From Armigeres subalbatus (lineage: Eukaryota; Arthropoda; Insecta; Diptera; Culicidae): DNA of 64,000 nt. The position numbers and the translations under genes are program-made. Shown one piece after another: positions 56,257-64,000 of this stretch (positions are counted from its first letter, which is position 1; each line of letters begins with the position of its first letter). The stretch is from contig NC_085141.1 of assembly GCF_024139115.2 (NCBI RefSeq), forward strand, positions 394,529,124 through 394,593,123, in the 5' to 3' direction. Under the pieces are notes generated by a model that saw only the letters and a program-made list of their open reading frames with translations, did no database searches and was not told where the DNA came from.

Positions 56257-56539
56257 CTAACATCTATTGTAGCAAGGCACCTGCCGATAGCACTGGCCAT
56301 ATCTGACAAACGATTTGATCATGATTATACTACTGTTTGTATTTCATCAAACTCCTGTATGAAGAGCCAAAAATGGGTGGGGTAGTTCCATAAGCAGAGA
56401 CACTTATGCGAATCCATGGGATGAATAGAGAATCTGACGATTCCACTCTTCCTATCCAAATCGCTTCAATCGGGTGCCCTAATGTTTTTTTTTTTTGTAT
56501 AATCATATAGTTTCAAATAGATGTAATGTAAATTGATAA

Positions 56540-56745
56540 TAGGGGAACTGTTCCGATATCCATCTCACTGTACATATATCCATCTCATCGCTAAACAAAG
56601 AAATACGGGACCAAATTCGCCGCTTCTTTTTGTCAACATGCGTGCTCACTGCTGAAAAAGTCACAAAAATAATAAACAAACCAAATTCCTTTCCATTGCT
56701 TTGTTTTTTATGGGATGGAAATAGGAGCTATGAGATGCAATGGAA
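56540..56745 (+). mobile_element. MITE X, copy 2
   Basis: It opens TAGGGGAACTGTTCC and shares its body with 6690-6896. The right end is less clear because of a local duplication, gcaatggaattttctc at 56737 and 56761. Confidence 0.6.
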
Positions 56746-57239
56746 TTTTCTCCCTATATGCAATGGAATTTTCTCACCAAAAAATCGAAATCTTTTCTTC
56801 GTCACCATCATTCAGTTTTGCTTAATATTACAAAAAGTTCCGGTATCCCGGGATTTCCCGGGACAAGCGATTATTTTATCTTGAATCTCGTCACAAGAAA
56901 AAGTGTCGAGAAATGAACCCTCTAAACAAAATTAATGTATGACGTGGTTCTTCTAATTGCTGTAATGGATCCATTTTTTAGAACTTTTATAACGCCACGA
57001 TGACAGGCGGAAAAACGACGTTGCATGTCGTTGACTTGATTGTAATTTCGACATTTTTTAATATGTTGATTGACAGAAAATGTTTTACAAAGTTGTATGT
57101 AATGCATTTAAGATGTACTTACAGCGTCATCATGGTTAGCTTGGTGATGTATTTTTTCAATGCTACTGCCGAACTATCTCGACTGGCAAACTGTTTATTT
57201 ATTTGAGACAGTAAACTGACACAATATTGATCGGACTAA

Positions 57240-57337
57240 TGGGCCAAACACAATTGGTACGTTTGCGTGCGTTTTGACAGTTTTTCCATGGGAAAACTGT
57301 CAAAACGCACGCAAACGTATCAATTGTGTTTGGCCCA
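57240..57337. mobile_element. 98-bp palindromic MITE with TAA duplications
   Basis: Both halves begin or end TGGGCCAAACACAATTG and meet at ccatgg; only two positions fail to pair. Exact TAA trinucleotides flank both ends (57237-57239 and 57338-57340). A 3-bp TWA duplication with GGSCC-type termini is the pattern of PIF/Harbinger-related MITEs. Confidence 0.75.
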
Positions 57338-57340
57338 TAA

Positions 57341-58703
57341 CGCAACGGTTGCTTCGACCTCCTTCCGTACGGTTTCAATGGCTGCGATGATTCAGCGGGA
57401 AGCTCGGCATTTGAACCACTCGACTCGAAAATCGAAGTTGAAGTCGTGAACCCTCGACATACAGTGCGACACAATCATTGTTTTTGTTCTTCACAGAACA
57501 AGCGATCCAATTGAGTATGTTCAGACTGCCCTCCGAAACTTTACTTTGTGAGGAAGACCATGGCAACTGAAGAAGCGGATCTGGTTTGTTCCTCCGCAGA
57601 CAGTGAAACAAGCCCAGGATGACCTCCGTAATTTTCTCCGCGGAGTAAAGAAATCCGGTTAGTTCTCCAGCCTGGAAGAGAAATATTCTGCGCCGGTTGT
57701 ACCAAAGACTTATTAAGACTTTCATGTCCCACAGAAAGCACGCTTTTTAGTGTTCATGAAATACTATACAAAATTGACAATCGCACCTAGATGCAAATAC
57801 ATCGCTGAGTAACTGGTACTTCTGTGAATCTCCAAAACTGTCTTGCTACGGCAACTACTACAGATTAAAACGTAGGAAAAACCAATGTGCTGAATCAATT
57901 TTGAAAGACAAAACGCAATTCCATTCGGCTAGGAAAGAGTGTCCCCTTTCATGTTGTCACCAGGTGACTTCCCCCTTAGTACATCAGGTACTCATCACGA
58001 CCGCAGTCATACTTGTTCTAGCCTTCCTTTTTTGGGACGGGATATTTGCGTCCTGGGAACTTAAACCTCGACGGCTTGGGCCTTGAAATGATCGATGGAG
58101 CACAGCGACAAGATATGCTGTCCAATGTTTACGCGACCCACCTTGAGGCCAGTTGTGCTAAATCCGCCAAACGATAGGCCCATTGCAGCCAAATGGAGCT
58201 TTGAATCATACTAAATGTGTTATCTGGCTATCTGTTGGATGTGGGTCAGATTTCAGGTCAAATACAGGCCTGGGTAATTTGTGTTCCTGTACCTCCAAAA
58301 AATGGCTATGTCTTTACTCGTAGTAGTTCCGGAAAACAATCTTCCAGTTGGCTGTGTTTGTCTTCCGGTTCCAAAGCATCTAAAAGTAAATTGGACAAAC
58401 GTCTTTGTATTTAGAACGGCCATTTGACCGTATAATCCGATTGTAAATATTCCTAAAGCCGGCTTGTTGGTTGGAAGCCCTTCTAAAGTGCTTATATTGG
58501 TTTGTTTAAATAGTAGTTGTGACCACTGACCGTAGATTCAAAAGGTTAGGTAAACTAACTCCAAAAGCCGGTATCATAGACTGTTCAAATATATTGGTCG
58601 TTCTTCCCGTGAACCCGTTCTAGGTCGAGATGTTACATTATATCCGAACCATGACTACGGTTAAGATGCGTGTGATACAAACGGTGGTGCAGATCCGATA
58701 AAT
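57341..58703 (+). other. Intronic DNA; no recognised gene
   Basis: A 116-codon minus-strand frame (57375-57725) and short plus-strand frames have no motif. Composition is more balanced (57350-58700) than elsewhere in the intron, so an old pseudogene or retroelement body is possible. Confidence 0.3.
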
Positions 58704-58714
58704 CCTTTGACCAC

Positions 58715-59006
58715 TTCTTCTTCTTCTTCTTCTTATTGGCATTACATCCCCACACTGGGACAGAGCCGCCTCGTAGCTTAGTGTTCATTAAGCACTTCCA
58801 CAGTTATTAACTTCGAGGTTTCTAAGCCAGGTTACCATTTTTGCATTCGTATATCATGATATCATGAGGCTAACACGATGATACTTTTATGCCCAGGGAA
58901 GTCCAATCCGAAAATTGCTTAGACCGGCAGCGGGAATCTAACCCAGCCACCCTCAGCATGGTCTTGCTTTGTAGCCGCGCGTCTTACCGCACGGCTAAGG
59001 AAGGCC
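58715..59006 (-). mobile_element. Feilai SINE, inverted
   Basis: Minus-strand copy with head at 59006 and AAG tail at 58715. An 11-bp duplication cctttgaccac flanks it (58704-58714 and 59007-59017). The B box has one change (GGTTAGATTCC), so promoter strength may be lost. A short internal duplication atcatgat lies near 58853-58865. Confidence 0.92.
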
Positions 59007-59278
59007 CCTTTGACCACACCGTCTTTAATTCGCAGTCCATAAACGACTAGGTTACAAAAAATTCCTTTAAAGTTGCTTATCCTATTTTGAGCAGCCAGCA
59101 TATGAACAACGCTGTCTTATTGCGAAGGCGAAAGGTGCAACACTCTAAAATAGCTGGAGGTATAAAAATAAAGTTTTTAGGAAAGGTGACCTTCAATAAG
59201 CCAAAGAATTTACTGAGACAATAACAAGATACAATTTTCAGAAAAATATATATATAGCTCTTTTAGTGGAATGTATTC

Positions 59279-59378
59279 AACCGTCTAAGACGAATTAAGT
59301 ACTGTCCATTTAATTCCACCAGTTTAACTTTAACTGGTGGAATTAAATGGACAGTACTTAATTTGTCTTAGACGGTTT
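59279..59378. repeat. Palindrome family P, copy 2
   Basis: Arms contain aaccgtctaagac, taagtactgtcc and atttaattccacca, mirrored on the right with one change, around the centre taacttt (59324-59332). The left flank agctcttttagtggaatgta matches the flank of copy 1 at 35.15 kb. Confidence 0.8.
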
Positions 59379-59395
59379 AAGATACAGTTATTGAC

Positions 59396-62300
59396 GGGAA
59401 AGGTCATTTCGACCATTTCGACCAGTCTTCCAATGAGTTTTGACCACCGAAAAACACAATTATAAGACTTAATTATTCCATTTACTTCCACTATTTTAAA
59501 CTTGTGTGTATCAATAGATACGTATTTCATTTTTTACTTCTTCAGTGTTTTGTTATCGGATGTGTCGAGTTTATGCGTCAAACAAAAACAAAACTATGTT
59601 AAGGCGTTGAAGCGTTGACATAACGTTTTACCCAATTCAGTATAAGTTAGCTTGATATAAATTTTCTTGTTGATTTTCTAGATTTTGTATACCAAACCAT
59701 AATTTGTTTGTTGTCATAAGCTATACTGACATTATTGCAAAGGAGATGTAAAAAATGTGATCACCTAGACGTCAAACAAGGGTGCCGAATACAGTACTAC
59801 GAGTCGTCCTTTAAATGCTGTAAAACGATGCCGAAAGGAAAGGGCTTGGAACCTTGCAGCGAAGAGGTGTGAAATACTCCTCAACCATCATAGGTATCGA
59901 TGGTAGACACCTTCTGCCGAATTTTGATTAGCTCAACATGTTTGGCGCAAATTCGGATGAAAGAACCTTGGTTGGAACCACAGCTGACAGACTTCAGCTT
60001 GGTTTCTTCGGTCATTTGGGTGTATTACTTACTGTGCACCATATGGCTTCACGCAAACTTAACACAACGTCCCTTCATGTGGCAATCACGTTGCATGGCC
60101 AAGCACGACACAGTACCGTTTAGACTCAAATTCCCAACATGACTCGTATTCCAAACACTCGCTATAAAGTGGCCTGTTTGGTTTTATTCGCGTAATTTTC
60201 TCCACGGGAGCTTCTATTCGTTTGTAATCTTGATCCTGAGTACGGAAACCGGATGAAAGTTTAAGTTTTAGGGCGCTAAAATGCCAGTGGTCGTAATACA
60301 CATACACTTCGCCACGTCGCTTTAGGGTTTCCGGGTTGCTGAAGTCAATGTTCCAGTTTTGTTTCCATACCAACGGCAACAAAATCGCAATCGCCAAGCA
60401 ATTGTCTCATCGCGTTTGTTTAGAAGAGCCTTGAACGCGACCGCGCGATGCGACACGACAGTGCAGTTTGACAGTTCATTGATAATAATTGCTATTCCTT
60501 TGCGTGAATCGCGTCGCACGTCGCGCTAACTCAAGCAGGAACCTTAACCTTAAGAATCAGATGCACAAGATAGTACTTTTTGTCAAGTTTTCTGCATTCT
60601 CAGGTTCTGAAGCTCAACTTCAGCGTAACTTTGTCCACAGTATATTTGAGGCCTATCTCGTGACAATCGACACCTATGCCAAATCCGTGCGTCTTCATGC
60701 ACGCTGCTCGCCAAGCATTTTCAACATTAAGAAATTTGATAAAACTCGATTGTCGGTTTTCAAATTCGAATGTGTTTCAGAATTCCTGCTATTCGTTCAT
60801 TTGAGACGCCATTCTCTTTTTATCCAATTCAGGCAGGCGCGAAGTAGTGTCTAAAGTGTTTTTTATTACAAAAAAGCAGCATGAAGTAATACGCTGTGAT
60901 TACGAATATTTTTCCGCTTTCTGCATATGATGAGAATGACTATATAGCTACTGGGTAGATAATATTATCTACCCAGTATATAGGCAGTTTTACGCTCTAA
61001 GATTAACTCGAGTCCTATTGGTTATAAGCAGTAACCAATTGTTGTGCCTTTTTAATCTTGTTTGGTCCATACACATGAGCATTGAATTTCCCTCCCCTAG
61101 AGCCTCGTGTTTTTGTTCGCCTTTGCTAGTTCCTCATTTTCTTCAAAATTTCATCAACAATTTATTACAAACCTCTATATACAGCATTACAAACCTCTTT
61201 TTCTATGCTCTCTGTAACTCAAAATGAAGACTGCCATTAACTTTCTTCACTTCTATCTTCGCCAACACCTACATACAGCCTATTCTTCTGTTCTCCAACA
61301 AATGATCCTTTGACTGTAGAGTTCCTTGAGTCGTTTTTTTTTTCAAATTTTCCTCCTTTTCAAATTGTCAAATTGTTCGAGCCACCCTAACAGGCATTTA
61401 TCTCAGAAGTTGTCTTACCTCGGTCAACAACTGGCGATGATATAGAAACAGAAGGGAAAAAAATACACCAGGCGGTAGTGGCGCTGGGTAAACCTACCGG
61501 CGGCGGCGGTGATTCAAGTGTCTGACTTAATGCAGACTTAAACCTGTTCTCCGCCATCGTTGCAAGCTCCGCTCGCGATTCTTTAGCCCCTAGTCCTGCG
61601 TCGAAGATCTTGGTTCGTTAACGATTTCATTCGTGTGCAACCTCAGGCCGGTTGAAAAATTTGCATAACTTTTTAGCACAACCCGATTGGTTGGGTACGA
61701 TGCGGTACTTGGCTGGTAATTGATTTTCACTTTTGTTTGCGATCTATCGAGACGTATTCGAACTACGCGGAGGTACGGAGGTTACACCCAGATGCATGCA
61801 AATATCAATGCTGCACCTCGGTATGAACCATAAATATAACTTGATGCAATACCGATTCTCGGAAAAATGTGTTCTTGGTTTGCACCAATAGAACAGGTAT
61901 GGCGATTGTTTCGACCTTCCTGGTTTTCTACGTTGGGAAATGAAAGATTGCGCTTGCATCCATTGCTGTTGGACATTTGCTTCAGGTCGAACTAGTTTTT
62001 CTCTGCTTTTAGAACCTAGAGGAATCTAGAATGTTTTAAAACCCCCGTTGATTGTCAATAATCGTTGATCAAAGCATTCTAAATTCTTGCATAGTTCATG
62101 ATAACCTCAAATTAAATTCATTATGAATTCTTTGTAGACATGTAGCATTATTTATGTGTGTTTACGGTTGCAATTACATTTTATACAAGACTTAACATAA
62201 GCACGTCACACCCAGCAGACATCTTGTGGGGTTCATGGCCGTAATAAATTGAGGCCAACATGCAACCTGAGATCCATCATCTTCGAGATGTTTTATGGGC

Positions 62301-64000
62301 ATAAAGCGCATGCCCACTTCGAATTACGACGCATTAAAGACAATGTAAATTCTATGCGAAATATTCTCAGATGCATGCGCGCATGCATGGCTAACCATTG
62401 TGCATAATTCAAGTTCCCAACGAGTGCCAGAGACCAGCGTTGTTGCATCGCGGGATGACCATGGCCCTAACTGTTCCTAATAAGGGCCTTTTGCCCTCCA
62501 TTATCAGATGCCGGGTAATCGTTGCTGTGGTAACAAGATTTACATCAGCGCCAACTTTGAATAATAGTCTGTACGTCTAATGATTGGTATCCTTTGTTAT
62601 TCCTTTGGGCATGTGTCCTTCAAACGAGCGTAGATTTACAACACTAATCATCTCGATCGACGCTGTCGTCGTCGTAGATCCAGCGGCGATTATTTCAAAC
62701 CACTTTGCAAACTTGATTGATGTCTGATGTCATGCCCGTCGTATCCAAAGCTAACGCGTCGCATCAAAATCCCCTCCACACTGCCGCCATTCACTTTTGC
62801 GGCAGACTGCGTCGTAACATCGCTGCGGTGTTCTAGTCCTTCGGGTACAACGTGTCTTCTGGATGATGGTCCTAAGGCTAAACTGGTGCTAAACGAAGTT
62901 CCAATGAAAGTGAGTTGAGCTCGGCCCGGTTTGAGATTCGATTGATCTTCTCAACAAACAATTTAAGCTTAATAAGATTAATTAGATTGAGGAAGCATTA
63001 TTTTAATGTAATAAGCTTTTTATCAGCTTCCAATGTGTGTTGGGTTATCTTTGTCGAATACGTTCGTATGATATGGAGAAGGGATCATACGACCATCGAA
63101 TGCGACGTTACGTAAAGTAATCGCGAAACCTAGATGCAGGTAGTTGTTCTTTTTTTCACAGTGCCTTTTTTTCCAAGAAATTTCCAAACCGGGAGATTGC
63201 GGAAAAAGTGGTGTCAGCGGTAGAACGAAACTGGTTTCTTTGGTCGATGGTGCGATGGAGAGGAGGTGGGAGCAGGGTAGCTTGAAAATGTGAATGGCAA
63301 TGTGCTAAGTCGCAATTGCAAGACTGGTTGAGTTTAAGTGGTCATTGCGGTCATAGCTCAACCCGCCTGACTCGGGACGTTGTATTAATCAAGGCATCGT
63401 GTTCGTTATAATGAAATCCTTAGTTTATAATCGACTTTCCATGGTTATTGTTTTTAAGGAGTTATTGTACATGCGAAATGAAAAATCAATTTATTGAAAG
63501 TGGCATGATTACTACCGATATCGAAATCCGTACACCTAAGCACTTCAGTGATTGTAAAAGTATCTATAAAATATGAATCGAATGCAAATTTTGAAATGTT
63601 TCAGTTCTACGAAAAACATGATGGACAGACAAAGAATCAAAATCCGCACAGCTATTTTTCGTCTAAATATGTAAAGTAAAGCAGACAGATTGACTATTGT
63701 ACCATTTATATGCCGATGGTTTTATTTTATTCATTGCGTTTTACATTTTAAACACTGTCACTTTTGGTATAATTCTGTACAAAACGCAAACAAATATTAA
63801 ATTTTTCTTGTTTTAACTTCAAAGCCTACTTTCCACTTTTATGGTCCAATAGCTCAAGCCCGTCATAATGGCAAATATTTGTAAAGTTCATCCAGACATC
63901 TAACAAAGTGTTTAGTAATCGACATGGATATCAGGCAGATTTTTTATATCTAACTTTCATTTGGAAGGCTCATTTGCCATTTGGCCTTACAGAGCTGGAT
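59396..64000 (+). other. Intronic or intergenic DNA; no recognised gene
   Basis: The best unassigned frames are 60086-60397 on the minus strand (103 codons, hydrophobic start MAIAILLPLVW, several Trp, Tyr and Cys residues) and 60489-60854 on the plus strand. Neither matches a family I can name, and no splice-linked partner was seen. A short palindromic gggtagataatattatctac lies at 60954-60973. No clear exon 2 for the 54-kb gene was found. Confidence 0.3.

Noticed and set aside
60086..60397. 103-codon minus-strand frame with hydrophobic start
   Set aside because: I considered a host membrane or secreted protein, but no family signature, promoter or splice partner is visible.
1..64000. Endogenous viral elements
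   Set aside because: Aedes genomes often carry flavivirus- or rhabdovirus-like fragments; I saw no recognisable viral polymerase, capsid or nucleoprotein motif in any frame examined.

Overview
The window looks like nuclear DNA of a culicine mosquito, most likely Aedes. The evidence is two tRNA-derived SINEs that I recognise as Feilai, a Juan-like jockey retrotransposon, RTE-clade elements, and a high density of MITEs and fold-back repeats in AT-rich DNA. Nothing looks bacterial or viral. Almost every long open stretch belongs to a decayed mobile element.

Layout. 1-2040 is the 5' half of an RTE retrotransposon on the minus strand, cut by the window edge. 2.7-11.7 kb holds dispersed repeats, two insertions flanked by 20-23 bp direct repeats (3.1-4.4 and 6.4-7.4 kb), an inverted-repeat element (7.9-9.2 kb) and a 1.27-kb TIR element (10.4-11.7 kb). 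11.8-13.8 kb is a three-level nest: an RNase H-bearing non-LTR fragment split by a MITE, itself split by a 702-bp hAT-type MITE with an 8-bp target duplication. 13,988-14,912 is a miniature LTR retrotransposon with LTRs, tRNA-Arg primer site, polypurine tract and 5-bp duplication. 16,629-22,071 is a short Tc1/mariner-like transposon split by a 4.85-kb Juan-like element with a 13-bp duplication; that element's endonuclease is split in turn by a MITE-like insertion.

22-38 kb is repeat-rich DNA: another hAT-type MITE, a three-copy repeat ending in a GACGTAGTTTACGTC motif, a ~500-bp segmental duplication, a histone-like 3' stem-loop, a ~150-bp tandem array and long palindromes. 38.4-39.8 kb is the 3' half of a second RTE element. 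40.1-46.0 kb is a 5.9-kb fold-back structure whose arms are tandem arrays of a ~151-bp unit; its loop contains a hAT element. 50-52.4 kb holds a Tc1/mariner remnant, a jockey-type RT remnant, a Feilai SINE inserted in an older repeat, and a fold-back MITE.

The only convincing host gene begins at about 54 kb on the plus strand: a GC-rich promoter with a TATA box, a GA-rich 5' UTR, an ATG in good context at 54,375, a signal peptide and a splice donor after 17 codons. The rest of the window is probably its first intron, carrying a second Feilai copy, a 98-bp palindromic MITE with TAA duplications and other repeats. I identified no further exon of that gene.

All boundaries were read by eye. Family names rest on motifs and remembered family features, not on searches.
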